Positions 37,652 to 47,069 of a DNA stretch of 62,016 nucleotides are shown one piece after another. This stretch comes from Nostoc sp. FACHB-973 (GTDB lineage: Bacteria > Cyanobacteriota > Cyanobacteriia > Cyanobacteriales > Nostocaceae). The stretch is from positions 1-62,016 of the forward strand of contig NZ_JACJSJ010000048.1 of NCBI RefSeq assembly GCF_014698115.1, in the 5' to 3' direction. Numbering within the stretch: position 1 is the first letter of the stretch; the number at the start of each line of letters is the position of its first letter. The translations under genes and the position numbers were made by a program. A model generated the notes under the pieces. The model saw nothing but the letters and a program-made list of their open reading frames with translations. It was not told the DNA's origin and did no database searches.

Positions 37652-38100
37652 TTAATAATTACCTAGAATTGAATTAGCAGAATATCCAAATAATTGTTGA
37701 AATTTACCAATTGGAATAGCCAAACTCAAAGCTTCGATTTGTTTAAATAAAGCTTGATTTGGCATTGTGCCATCGGCAAAAATAAAGGCGATGATACCCC
37801 GGATAGGGTATTTTAAACCGCCATTAATTGCAATTAAGCGGCCATATTGATCTAAAACAGGACTACCGCTCATTCCGGGTTCAATCTGGAGCGATCGCTG
37901 ACACCGATTTAGCAATAGTAATTCTCGTTTCTAGATATTGAGCGTAGACCGCACCACAGGCATCGCCGGATAATTCTGATGCAGAGGCTGATTATCCGCG
38001 AAGTCTGGGTTAGCTGCTAAAGAAGGCGATACGAACAAGACGCACCTAACTGAACAGCTTACAAACAGACTGGACTTAAAAATAGCGATCGTAAAGCAAA
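37652..38100 (-). pseudogene. Deleted trypsin-like serine protease remnant
   Basis: The 3' part (87 codons, 37652-37915) encodes QIEPGMSGSPVLDQYGRLIAINGGLKYP, the Ser-nucleophile loop of the same S1 family as the neighbouring trypsin-TPR protein, and continues with LSLAIPIGKFQQLF to a stop. Upstream, in a different frame (about 38098-37935), a signal-peptide-like segment (IFKSSLFVSCSV ... LFVSPSLAANPDF) followed by QPLHQNYPAMP can be read before a stop. The region that should hold the catalytic His and Asp is absent. I infer that an exported trypsin-like gene lost its centre by deletion and frameshift. Confidence 0.65.
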
Positions 38101-38142
38101 TTTGTAGAACTTACGCGTAGTCTCTACCCAGACTTGCTGAAC

Positions 38143-39042
38143 CTAGATAGGACCACCACCCGGATTTACACTAGGATTGGGAGCAGTATAACCTCCAGGA
38201 GCAGGAGCAGTATAACCTCCAGGAGCAGGAGCAGTATAGCCTCCAGGAGCAGGGGCAGTATAACCTCCAGGAGCAGGGGCAGTAGGCATTCCGCCGGATT
38301 CATTGACTAGTTGATTAATAGCTTCCTCGATGCTGACAGCAGTGGGAATAATTTCTGCCTCACCAACTACACCACCTGTAAAGCCACCGCTTTCAATTAC
38401 ATTTAAACCTGTACCGTATCTACCAAACCGGATAATTCGGGTTAAGACGTTACCAGGATTGCGAGCATTTTCCCGTCTGAGCAAGGTCATGATCACGTTG
38501 TTGAAGTTGCAACTTTCGGCAGCGTTCACAAAACAAATTACGTTGTAACCATTGATCTTACCAGTCGCCAGCAGCAAGTTACTCAATTTGCCACCATTTT
38601 GTGCTACTGCTGTTGTCATTCGCCAGGAAACCATCTGACAACGTTGTTCGGGTGACATATCATAACTTGCCGTTTCCCAAACTATTAGAGGCAATGGTAG
38701 TGTCTGACCGTTCAGTTGAACAAGTGTCGCTGGTGAGCCTCCTATTTGACCGCAGACAAAGGAGGTGGAAGAAAATACTGGTGGGTATATCCCTGGAGAC
38801 ACTGGAGGTGGTTGTATTGGTGGATATACTGGAGATGATTGTATTGGTGGATATACTGGAGATGATTGTATTGGTGGGTATACTGGAGATGATTGTATTG
38901 GTGGGTATACTGGAGATGATTGTATTGGTGGGTATACTGGAGGCGCTTGTATTGGTGGATACTGTGCCTTTACGGGAGACACCATAACACCAGAAAGCGC
39001 GATCGCACTCATCAAAATTTTAGAGGGCCACTTGAATTTCAT
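38143..39042 (-). CDS. COP23-domain exported protein with repeat-rich ends
   Basis: 299 residues with a signal peptide (about 1-26, ending VKAQ). Next come six YPPIQSSPV nonapeptides (27-80), then a COP23 domain (about 92-240: FVCGQIGGSPATLVQLNGQTLPLPLIVWETASYDMSPEQRCQMVSWRM and ICFVNAAESCNFNNVIMTLL) with conserved Cys pairs. The C-terminus has four TAPAPGGY octapeptides. COP23 was first described as a circadian-oscillating cyanobacterial membrane protein of unknown function. The Pro-rich ends look like spacers or cell-wall-interacting segments, and their repeat number probably varies between strains. It diverges from the sigma-like gene across a 223-bp gap that must contain both promoters. 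Confidence 0.87.
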   Translation of the reverse strand: MKFKWPSKILMSAIALSGVMVSPVKAQYPPIQAPPVYPPIQSSPVYPPIQSSPVYPPIQSSPVYPPIQSSPVYPPIQPPPVSPGIYPPVFSSTSFVCGQIGGSPATLVQLNGQTLPLPLIVWETASYDMSPEQRCQMVSWRMTTAVAQNGGKLSNLLLATGKINGYNVICFVNAAESCNFNNVIMTLLRRENARNPGNVLTRIIRFGRYGTGLNVIESGGFTGGVVGEAEIIPTAVSIEEAINQLVNESGGMPTAPAPGGYTAPAPGGYTAPAPGGYTAPAPGGYTAPNPSVNPGGGPI

Positions 39043-39265
39043 AAATAAACCTGTGGTATGTCCCAGGATTATTTTATTTTTATAGCAAGCGCCAAAGTGT
39101 TTAGGACAAACAGGAAAATATATGACTAAAGTAAAGCTGGATACAGATTAATCAAACTTAGGTAAACAACACCAAAAAAATAGGCTCAAACCTATATTAC
39201 AAGAGACTTTGAAATCATTGTATTAAACTATATACTGATTTTTGAAGGTTTATCCTTTTGAATTC

Positions 39266-40483
39266 ATGCGTCCTCGCCAGAACATTTCGGAAATATTTTC
39301 GACTTTCATCCAATTTGAAGCCGATCGCTTCAACTGTTGGGTATATGATGCCAAACTACGGCGCAGTATCCAAAATTGCTTGGTACAAATATCTGAAACG
39401 AAACACTCAGAAAGTTTTTGGGCAATTTACTGGCATAAAAACTGGCAAAATCAGCCTAACTCTCTAGCTGAGGCGCATCTTTCGGCTTATCTGCAAGAAA
39501 CCTGTTATTGGTCAGCACAAAGGACGATTCCTCAAATTGCTAGTGTGCAGTGTACCTTGTCTGACTGTTTTCAAATAGCGATCGCAGAAGTACCAAAAAT
39601 CCTCAAAGCTTGCGATCCTGACCAAAAAGCCAGTCTCAAAAGCTACAGCAATGTGGCTTTTGGCAATGTGATTCGGGATGCTTTGCGGCAAAAACAAGAA
39701 ATAGATTTTTGTAACGATTGGGCATTGCTACTAAAATTGAGCCGCAAGCGACTACAGGAATCATTACAAAATGCTGGGCTAACAGATGAAACAATTGCCC
39801 GTTACTTGTTAGCTTGGAAATGTTTTGCCGATGGTTACATTCTGGGTAAATCACCACAAGTGCGGAAGTTGCAAAGACCCGAACAAGATACATGGGAAGC
39901 AATTGCTCAACTTTATAACCGCGATCGCTTAACACAACTTAATCCACCAGGGACAGAATCCAACGCCCAAACTCTAGAAAAATGGTTGCTGTTATCTGCA
40001 AAACACGCACGTTCTTATTTATATCCTGTGGTTTCTTCACTCAATGCCCCAAAAACAGGTCAAGCAGATAGTGAATTACAAGATGATTTACTAGATACTA
40101 CTCAAAATGAATCTTTATTAGCAGATTTAATTGCCACAGAAGAAGCAGATATTCAAAAAAATCAACAACAAGAAATCCACAATCTATTAATTACTACCCT
40201 GGCAAAACTGTCTCCCCAATCACAACAATTACTGGAATTGTACTATCAACAAGGACTGACTCAACAACAAATTGCTAAACAACAGCAAATCCAGCAATAT
40301 CAAGTATCGCGGCAATTGGCAAAAACGAGAGAGTCTTTATTACTGGCGATCGCCAAATGGAGTCAAGAAACAATGCATATTTCTCCAACTTCCAACGTGG
40401 TTAAACATATCAGCGCAGTATTAGAGGAATGGTTACAAAATTATTTCCGTAATTTAGAACCTCACTCCTCAAAGGAGCAGTAG
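39266..40483 (+). CDS. Sigma-70-like regulatory factor of the CHAT-CHASE2 cluster
   Basis: About 405 residues from ATG 39266 (MRPRQNISEIFSTF); an in-frame TTG at 39242 is less likely. The C-terminal part (LAKLSPQSQQLLELYYQQGLTQQQIAKQQQIQQYQVSRQLAKTRESLL) is a sigma region 4-type helix-turn-helix. The middle (KSYSNVAFGNVIRDALRQ) could be a diverged region 2. Similarity to housekeeping sigma factors is weak. It lies 2 bp upstream of the DUF1822 gene, whose ribosome site (AAGGAG) is inside the end of this gene, so the two are co-translated. It probably directs expression of envelope or stress genes, or of its own cluster (inference). Confidence 0.75.
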   Translation: MRPRQNISEIFSTFIQFEADRFNCWVYDAKLRRSIQNCLVQISETKHSESFWAIYWHKNWQNQPNSLAEAHLSAYLQETCYWSAQRTIPQIASVQCTLSDCFQIAIAEVPKILKACDPDQKASLKSYSNVAFGNVIRDALRQKQEIDFCNDWALLLKLSRKRLQESLQNAGLTDETIARYLLAWKCFADGYILGKSPQVRKLQRPEQDTWEAIAQLYNRDRLTQLNPPGTESNAQTLEKWLLLSAKHARSYLYPVVSSLNAPKTGQADSELQDDLLDTTQNESLLADLIATEEADIQKNQQQEIHNLLITTLAKLSPQSQQLLELYYQQGLTQQQIAKQQQIQQYQVSRQLAKTRESLLLAIAKWSQETMHISPTSNVVKHISAVLEEWLQNYFRNLEPHSSKEQ

Positions 40484-40485
40484 CT

Positions 40486-41628
40486 ATGTCATCATTTTGT
40501 GTTCCTCCGACTCAACTGTGGTTAGAGGTGTCTCCGGAAGTTCAAAATCAATCTTGGCTGCAAAGCCAGTCTAGTGTTAGTCCCCGTGGCCGTTGGAATA
40601 CCTTTCTGAATCAAGTATGCATCAGCACCTTTCTGCCTTGGTTGCAAGCAGAATACGTACCAGAAGCTACTATTGATACATTGCCAATAACTTGGGAACT
40701 GGTCAACGGCACTGCTATAAATATCGATACAAAACGCTTGATTTTAATTCCAGATAAAAGCCTAGAAACTAGAGAATTTTCTGTACCACAAGAATGGATA
40801 GATATTCCTCAATGGGCAGGGGATTATTATTTAGCAGTACAAGTCAATCCCGATGGTCAATGGATGAGAATTTGGGGTTATACCACCCATGAACAATTAA
40901 AAAATCAAGGTAGCTACGATTCCCAAGAACGGACTTATTCTTTAGATGCCAATCAAATGATTGAGGATTTGAATGTACTTTGGGTAGTACGTCAACTATA
41001 TCCTGAAGAACAAACACAAACAGCGATCGCTGCTTTGCCTATTTTATCAGCTGCTCAAGTAGAAAATCTGTGGCAAAGATTAGCAAGTCCAACAATTACT
41101 AATCCTCGGTTGGAATTGCCCTTTGAAATTTGGGGAGCCTTGTTAAACAGCGAAGACTGGCCACAAAGATATACACAGAACCCAGCACTTGTTAACTTGC
41201 GTCAGTGGTTCCAAAATATAGTTGCAGATAGCTGGCAAACAATAGAAACTTTCCTGGGTACACAGCCAGATTTTGCCTTTAGCTTTCGCCAGGTTACTGA
41301 TGTGGCTGAGCAATCAATCCAACGAGTTAGGGAGATTGAGTTACCAAACAGCAATCAAGCTGTAGTGTTAATGTTAACATTGACAGCAGAAATAGATAAT
41401 AGAGTAGGAATTCGTGCCCAGTTGTATCATAAAGAGCGCAATTTCTATCTACCTATAAATATTAGTTTGACATTGATTTCTGCTTCCGGAGAAATTGTCC
41501 AATCAGTGCAAGCAAGGGAAACAGATAATTCAATCCAACTCAAGCGATTTAAATGTCCCCAAAACACGCGATTTACTCTTCAGGTTGTTTTAGATGATTT
41601 CAACTTTATGGAAGAGTTTGAAAGTTAG
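40486..41628 (+). CDS. DUF1822 family protein
   Basis: 380 residues. Recognised as DUF1822 from its cyanobacterial layout: an N-terminal FCVPPTQLWLEVSPE start, Trp-rich strands (RRKLILIPDKS-like region, WAGDYYLAVQVNPDGQWMRIWGYTTHEQLK), and a C-terminal beta domain (VVLMLTLTAEIDNRVGIRAQLYHKERNFYLP). There is no signal peptide or membrane helix, so it is probably cytoplasmic. The function is unknown. Tight linkage to the sigma-like gene (2-bp gap) and to the CHAT-CHASE2 gene suggests it acts between sensor and sigma factor, for example as an anti-sigma or adaptor. That idea is inference only. Confidence 0.8.
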   Translation: MSSFCVPPTQLWLEVSPEVQNQSWLQSQSSVSPRGRWNTFLNQVCISTFLPWLQAEYVPEATIDTLPITWELVNGTAINIDTKRLILIPDKSLETREFSVPQEWIDIPQWAGDYYLAVQVNPDGQWMRIWGYTTHEQLKNQGSYDSQERTYSLDANQMIEDLNVLWVVRQLYPEEQTQTAIAALPILSAAQVENLWQRLASPTITNPRLELPFEIWGALLNSEDWPQRYTQNPALVNLRQWFQNIVADSWQTIETFLGTQPDFAFSFRQVTDVAEQSIQRVREIELPNSNQAVVLMLTLTAEIDNRVGIRAQLYHKERNFYLPINISLTLISASGEIVQSVQARETDNSIQLKRFKCPQNTRFTLQVVLDDFNFMEEFES

Positions 41629-41692
41629 GTGACAATTGGGCATGGGGCATGGAAAAGATGATGGGGAGCAAAGGAGAAAGACTTACTGCAAC

Positions 41693-41763
41693 TTCCCCTC
41701 ATCTCCCTCATCTCCCTCATCTCCCTCATTTCCCTCATCTCCCTCATCCCCCCACTCCCACCC
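41693..41763. repeat. Nine-base CTCATCTCC tandem array
   Basis: At least seven units fill the gap between the DUF1822 and CHAT-CHASE2 genes and end at the CHAT start codon. They lie where the ribosome site should be. Confidence 0.88.
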
Positions 41764-44103
41764 ATGAGTAAACTGATCGTCCTCAACTTAGGAAAAGGAA
41801 ACTTACACCAAGGCTTCCCCACGATCGCTGCTCAACTTTGGCAAACGGATACTCCCACTCCCATGCAATTTACAGGTGGATTACCAGCTGCACCACAATT
41901 GGAGCATCTTTATCAACGTTGGCAACAAATGTATACAGCTTTGTATGCTAGTTTGGGTTGGCGCAGTCGCAACATTGCAGATTTTGAAATTGAAGAGGAA
42001 GACGTTACCCATATTTCCCAAGGGGAGTTTGACAACCTCTGCCAAGAATTACAACAAAGTTTAAATACATGGCTAAATAGTTCACTGTTTCTCAATATTG
42101 ACCGGAAACTACGTACTCAACTGTTACCCACAGAAGAAATTCGTTGCATAATTACTGCCCAATCGCCACAGGTTTTAAAGCTTCCTTGGTGTCTGTGGCA
42201 GTTTTTCAGTGATTATCCACAAGCGGAAATCGCCCTGAGTCCGCCAGAATATGCCCGTTCTGTGAAAACAAATCCTAAAAAGGCTAAAGGTAAAGTCAGA
42301 ATCTTAGCAATTTTAGGCGATCGCCACGGCATTGATATCGAAAAAGACCAAAATTTACTTCGGCAATTACCTAATGCTGAACTCAAATTTTTAGTTGAAC
42401 CCAACCGTTCCCAAATCACAGAACAATTATGGGAGTCAGGTTGGGACATTCTTTTTTTTGCGGGGCATAGTTCCAGCCAAGGAAAAGGGCGAATGCTGCT
42501 GAATTCTGGCGAAAGTTTAACCATTGAACAATTAAAGTATGGTTTACAAAAGGCGATCGCTCAAGGGTTACAGCTAGCAATTTTTAACTCTTGTGATGGT
42601 TTGGGACTAGCACAAGATTTGGCCGATTTACATTTACCCCAAGTAGTTGTCATGCGCGAACCCGTACCAGATCGGGTAGCGCAAGAATTTTTGAAGCACT
42701 TATTGACACTTTTTTCGCGGGGCAAAACTTTATATGCAGCCGTCAGGGAGGCCAGAGAAAGATTACAATCTCTAGAACATGATTTTCCCTGCGCCACTTG
42801 GTTACCTGTAATTTGTCAAAACCCAGCGGAAATTTCCCCCACCTGGCAGGATCTCTGCGGTGGTCGGTTGGGTTTATATCTGCCGCGTCCGAATTTCAGA
42901 CAGTTACCACTGGTTTTTTTAAATAGCTTCAGTGTGACTTTACTTATCGTATTAATACGGTTATTCGGTGGACTGCAACCGCTAGAACTAGAAGCATTTG
43001 ACCAATTAATGCGACTGCGACCCAAAGAACAGCCAGACTCGCGGATTTTAGTAATAACTGTTACCGACCAAGATATTCAAGCCCAAGGAAAGGAACCGCG
43101 CCAAGGTTCTCTATCCGACAAGTATCTCAATCTGCTACTAACCAAACTGGAACAATACCAGCCAGCAGCTATTGGTCTAGATATATACCGAGATTTTCCC
43201 GTAAGTACCAACCAACCAGAACTAGCCAAGCGGATGCAAAAAAGCGATCGCCTGATTGCAATTTGCAAACGCGCCGATCCAAAATACGATCCCACAGGCA
43301 TTTCACCCCCGCCAGAAATACCAGAAACACGGCTGGGTTTTAGCGATTTTCTTGAAGACAACGATGGTGTAGTTCGCCGTCATTTGTTGGCAATGACTCC
43401 CAACCCGATTTCGTCAAGTTGCACTCCGGCTTCTGCCTTTAGTGTGCAGCTAGCATTTCTTTATCTGAAAAAACAGGGAATTACAGCCAAATTTACCCCA
43501 AATTGGGATTTACAACTGGGAAATAAAACTTTCCCACGCTTACAAAATCAGACTGGCGGTTATCAGTTCATAGATACCGAAGGTAGTCAGATTTTACTAA
43601 ATTATCGTTTTTCGCCCTCAGTGCAAGCGATCGCACCCCAAATCACCCTCACCCAAGTCTTGAACGGACAAATTAACCCCAATGCCCTGAAAAACCGGAT
43701 TATTCTCATTGGTGTCACCAGTAATAGTAGTAGCGATTACTGGTATACACCAGATGGTAAAAACCCTTCAGAAATCATCCCAGGCGTAATTATTCAGGCA
43801 CAGATGGTGAGTCAAATACTCAGTGCTGCTTTAGACCAAAGACCCTTGTTATGGCTTTGGAGTCAATGGACTGATATTTGCTGGGTTTGGGGTTGGTCTT
43901 TGACAGGTGGTTTACTGGCTTGGTATCTTCGCAAAATAGCTTACGTCAGTATTGCCGTAACCGCAGCATTAGTTATTCTGTTTGGACTTTGCTCCCTCGT
44001 GTTGACTCAAGGTGGCTGGATACCTTTAGTACCACCGATGATTTCTTTGTTACTTAGTAGTACTATATTTTTCTCGATCGCCAAAAAATTACAGAAATTG
44101 TAG
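41764..44103 (+). CDS. CHAT caspase-like protease fused to CHASE2 sensor
   Basis: 779 residues. The N-terminal cytoplasmic half contains a CHAT domain of the caspase-fold clan with the catalytic dyad intact: His235 in FFAGHSSS and Cys277 in FNSCDGLG. A membrane helix (about 380-402, VFLNSFSVTLLIVLIRLFGGL) leads to a CHASE2 extracytoplasmic sensory domain (about 403-690, FDQLMRLRPKE, ILVITVTDQDI, AIGLDIYRDFP, NRIILIGVTSNSSSDYW). Two or three C-terminal helices (about 705-775) close it. CHASE2 is normally joined to cyclases or histidine kinases; here the output is a candidate protease. It lies between DUF1822 and DUF928 genes on the same strand. The likely role is signal-triggered proteolysis at the membrane. 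Confidence 0.9.
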   Translation: MSKLIVLNLGKGNLHQGFPTIAAQLWQTDTPTPMQFTGGLPAAPQLEHLYQRWQQMYTALYASLGWRSRNIADFEIEEEDVTHISQGEFDNLCQELQQSLNTWLNSSLFLNIDRKLRTQLLPTEEIRCIITAQSPQVLKLPWCLWQFFSDYPQAEIALSPPEYARSVKTNPKKAKGKVRILAILGDRHGIDIEKDQNLLRQLPNAELKFLVEPNRSQITEQLWESGWDILFFAGHSSSQGKGRMLLNSGESLTIEQLKYGLQKAIAQGLQLAIFNSCDGLGLAQDLADLHLPQVVVMREPVPDRVAQEFLKHLLTLFSRGKTLYAAVREARERLQSLEHDFPCATWLPVICQNPAEISPTWQDLCGGRLGLYLPRPNFRQLPLVFLNSFSVTLLIVLIRLFGGLQPLELEAFDQLMRLRPKEQPDSRILVITVTDQDIQAQGKEPRQGSLSDKYLNLLLTKLEQYQPAAIGLDIYRDFPVSTNQPELAKRMQKSDRLIAICKRADPKYDPTGISPPPEIPETRLGFSDFLEDNDGVVRRHLLAMTPNPISSSCTPASAFSVQLAFLYLKKQGITAKFTPNWDLQLGNKTFPRLQNQTGGYQFIDTEGSQILLNYRFSPSVQAIAPQITLTQVLNGQINPNALKNRIILIGVTSNSSSDYWYTPDGKNPSEIIPGVIIQAQMVSQILSAALDQRPLLWLWSQWTDICWVWGWSLTGGLLAWYLRKIAYVSIAVTAALVILFGLCSLVLTQGGWIPLVPPMISLLLSSTIFFSIAKKLQKL

Positions 44104-44138
44104 GGAAGGGAAGTGTAGTAATAAATTAGGTGTAAAAA

Positions 44139-44164
44139 TTCTGAATTCTGAATTCTGAATTATT
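44139..44164. repeat. GAATTCT tandem repeat
   Basis: Three copies of TTCTGAA-type units between the CHAT-CHASE2 and DUF928 genes. The same family forms the ends of the inverted-repeat elements at 12.6, 55.3 and 57.3 kb. Confidence 0.75.
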
Positions 44165-44204
44165 CTTAATAAATTACTGTGGCGATCGCTAATTAATTTC
44201 TCCT

Positions 44205-44987
44205 ATGAAAAAGGTACTTTGGTTTCACACTACCACCTTGATATCTACACTTACCTTGGGTATTTTTAATCCACCTGGAAATTGGGATGTACAGGCTCAA
44301 ACCCTAACACCTACAAACAAAATCACCTATGTTGCACCAACATTACAGGAAAAGCCAGGAGAACCCAGAGGAAGACGTAGAGGTGGAGGTAGTCGTGGTT
44401 CCTGTAAGCAGTATGAAACTCTGACAGCTTTAGTACCCATAACGAAGACAGCAACTAAAGATTTAGTATGGGGACAATCAGTATCTCAAACCCCAACATT
44501 TTGGTTTTTTGTACCTGATAAGTTAAGCCCCAAAGTCCCTGTTGAATTTGTAATTCAAGACGAAGCAGATAATTACGTTTATCATACAAAATTTAATCCA
44601 CCAGAAACACAATCAGGAATTTTTAGCCTACCTGTAAAACCTACAACACCTTTAGTAGCTGGTAAATCTTATACTTGGACTTTTTCTATTTATTGCGATC
44701 CTGATAAGCCATCTGCTGCTGTTTATGTGCAAGGTTCAATGACACAAATGGCTCTCAACCCATCATGGCGACAACAACTTGAAGCAGCTAAAACACCATT
44801 GGCAAGAGCTAGTTTTTTTGCTGAGCATGGTATTTGGTATGATGCTTTAACAACTTTGGGAGAAAGTTTAAAAGATACTAAACACAAAGATCCAAAAATT
44901 GCATCAGCTTGGATGGATCTACTCAAACAAGTTAACTTAGTTCAGTCTGGTACAGATGCGATCGCATCTTGTTGTATTTCAAAATAA
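44205..44987 (+). CDS. DUF928 family exported protein
   Basis: 260 residues. A signal peptide (about 1-31, ending VQAQ) is followed by the DUF928 hallmark GRRRGGGSRGSCKQ. Then come LTALVPITKTATKDLVWGQSVSQTPTFWFFVPD and a beta-rich domain with Cys pairs (YCDPDKPS). The C-terminus has a helical GIWYDALTTLGES segment. It is predicted to be periplasmic or surface-exposed. DUF928 proteins commonly accompany CHAT-CHASE2 and sigma-like genes in cyanobacteria, so this may be the extracellular ligand or target of the sensor (inference). It has its own 101-bp upstream gap. Confidence 0.88.
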   Translation: MKKVLWFHTTTLISTLTLGIFNPPGNWDVQAQTLTPTNKITYVAPTLQEKPGEPRGRRRGGGSRGSCKQYETLTALVPITKTATKDLVWGQSVSQTPTFWFFVPDKLSPKVPVEFVIQDEADNYVYHTKFNPPETQSGIFSLPVKPTTPLVAGKSYTWTFSIYCDPDKPSAAVYVQGSMTQMALNPSWRQQLEAAKTPLARASFFAEHGIWYDALTTLGESLKDTKHKDPKIASAWMDLLKQVNLVQSGTDAIASCCISK

Positions 44988-45110
44988 TATGATGTCAGCT
45001 TGAAGTTTTATTCGACTTAGCTTGAAAATAAATGGTCTCTTAATCTTAAAATAGCCCTAGCAAAACTGCTAGAGCTAATTCTATTGACTATTGCACCAAT
45101 TTTAATCGTA

Positions 45111-46634
45111 TTACAAAACAAACTTCACGAAAAAGGGATGACCGCTCTTTTGGATTTGATTAAGTTCTCCCCAATTCACTCCATCATTACTCGTGTAGAA
45201 GTTAGCACCAGAGCAACTGTTGAACCAGGTAGTAGGACAAGCATAGGTCAATTCTAAAGATTGGTTTCCTAATGAATAGGTTGCGGTACCTTGTGAACCG
45301 ACTAAACCAGGATAATCCTGTAGCCAGAACTTTCCTTGTTGCCCTGGCGAAATTTGCTTAGGAGGAGCGACAACATAATGACCGCTAATTTTCGTGGAAT
45401 TAGTTAAATTCAATGTTGATTTTCCATTGGTGTTGTCAATAATAATATAAGAGGAAAAATCTGATGACGGTGAATTAATAACTGAGTCTGGAGGAGCAGA
45501 AAAGGAGCTTATTTGATAGTCATTATTCTGCTTAACTACTTGATAAAGACTAGCTTGGCAGTTGTCTGTATCTACCACTGAGAAAGTAAAAGTTTGTGAG
45601 GGAATATCAGGGGATGAAGGACATTCAAAACCATCATTAGTATATTGCACTAATCCATTGGTGAGACCCTGCTTGGGGGTATGGGTATGTCCTAAAACAA
45701 TCAAATCTGAGCCAGATGTTAGGGCAGATTGTTGGGCAAACCACGCAATATAAGTTCCATTTAAATCGGCGATCGCTGATTTTACAAGGGCTAAGATACC
45801 ATCATCCCCCCCTCCCCAATCAGAGATCCACTGATTTTGCAAATTACTGTACGTAGTTTTGGCTTGTGCGATAGTCGTTGTTTGACCATCAGGTAAAATA
45901 ATTGGCTCATTTTCTGGCATTCCGGTCACTTTCATTATGTAGTTAAGAACCGTATCCACTAAGTTGAATGAACCAGAAGAAATAGAAGAAATAGCGTTCC
46001 AAATTAAGGAGGCTAACGCATCTAAATTTATACCATTAGGAGAGCCTTGACCAGGTAAATCAGCAACAGTTTGTCCGGGTTTTAGTGTTTTGTTTAACTG
46101 ATAACCTACTGAGCGAGTGACAAAAAAGCCCACGGGTAACGGACTGAGCGGAGTTTGGGTATCAGGAGCATTAAACAGGGTAAAGGTATGCCCATGAGTA
46201 AAAGCAATTTTTTTGCCTGCGGCAGTTTGGAAATAATAAATCGGATCGGCATAATACTTGATTTGATAACCCGCTGAATTTTGAATTTGCTGCAAATCGC
46301 TTTGAGTGACATTGATATCATGATTGCCATTGAGATAAATCACTCTTCCTTCTAAAGCCGTCAAAGCTTGACTTAACTTTCCATTGATTCCCAAAATATT
46401 GGGATTAGCGTTTAGGGTATCAATGTAGCTAGGGGGTTGGCGATCGGGGGGGTAAGTCCAGAAATCGAATATGTCGCCGAGTAAGATTAGCTCTTGAATG
46501 TCAGCAGCATTCTTGATTACATAGTCTAGAATGGCTGATAAATAAGGTTCATGGAAGTTTTGTTGATACCAGTTTGTAGGACTATTTGTCCCAATATGGA
46601 TGTCACTTAAGACAACAATTTTATTCTTTGACAT
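45111..46634 (-). CDS. Metallophosphoesterase with C-terminal aegerolysin-like beta-sandwich domain
   Basis: About 507 residues from ATG 46634 (GGGGAGAG nearby); the TTG at 46652 was rejected. Residues 1-350 are a calcineurin-like phosphoesterase resembling UDP-2,3-diacylglucosamine hydrolases. The metal motifs are intact: SDIHIG (Asp11, His13), GDIFDFW, NGNHD and THGHTFT, with VLGHTHTPKQG. Residues about 390-507 are a separate Gly/Ser-rich beta domain (YIIIDNTNGKSTLNLTNSTKISGHYVVAPPKQISPGQQGKFWLQD and LGNQSLELTYACPTTWFNSCSG). It resembles the aegerolysin/ET79 small-toxin fold, which binds membrane lipids. No signal peptide is present. I infer a phosphoesterase directed to lipid surfaces; the domain name is tentative. 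Confidence 0.75.
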   Translation of the reverse strand: MSKNKIVVLSDIHIGTNSPTNWYQQNFHEPYLSAILDYVIKNAADIQELILLGDIFDFWTYPPDRQPPSYIDTLNANPNILGINGKLSQALTALEGRVIYLNGNHDINVTQSDLQQIQNSAGYQIKYYADPIYYFQTAAGKKIAFTHGHTFTLFNAPDTQTPLSPLPVGFFVTRSVGYQLNKTLKPGQTVADLPGQGSPNGINLDALASLIWNAISSISSGSFNLVDTVLNYIMKVTGMPENEPIILPDGQTTTIAQAKTTYSNLQNQWISDWGGGDDGILALVKSAIADLNGTYIAWFAQQSALTSGSDLIVLGHTHTPKQGLTNGLVQYTNDGFECPSSPDIPSQTFTFSVVDTDNCQASLYQVVKQNNDYQISSFSAPPDSVINSPSSDFSSYIIIDNTNGKSTLNLTNSTKISGHYVVAPPKQISPGQQGKFWLQDYPGLVGSQGTATYSLGNQSLELTYACPTTWFNSCSGANFYTSNDGVNWGELNQIQKSGHPFFVKFVL

Positions 46635-47069
46635 GATTGAGTCTCTCCCCAAATGTAAGAACAGGAATTAGGTAAATCTAACTGTAGCGACCTGCAATGC
46701 TGATCGCCAAAACCTGTAATCAAGAAATTTTTCACTCAGGATTATTTGCAACTAGAAAAGTCAAAAAAACGAGAGTTTTCTTAACTGCCACACAGACAAT
46801 GTAGTTGTACAATATCAAATTTTTACTTTGATATTCTTATTAAGATTTGAGTTTTTACAGTACTATTTCAAGAGTCTTGTTAGCGTTTTAGCTTCCAAGC
46901 CACCAGTTTAAATGTAGTTACTTGCTTGTTGTATCCGTATAATTGCTTAATTTTCAGTAAATATACTTTTCCCTCTAAAAGTTAAACTCTAGTCTTCCTT
47001 TTGCTTCAAATGCTTGTTAAACGTCGTCTACGTTGAAACCCGTAGTCCTATTTAACTAATTCGGTGGGT

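Noticed and set aside
38601..39085. Plus-strand repetitive frames opposite COP23
   Set aside because: They are antisense readings of the YPPIQSSPV repeats of the COP23 gene.
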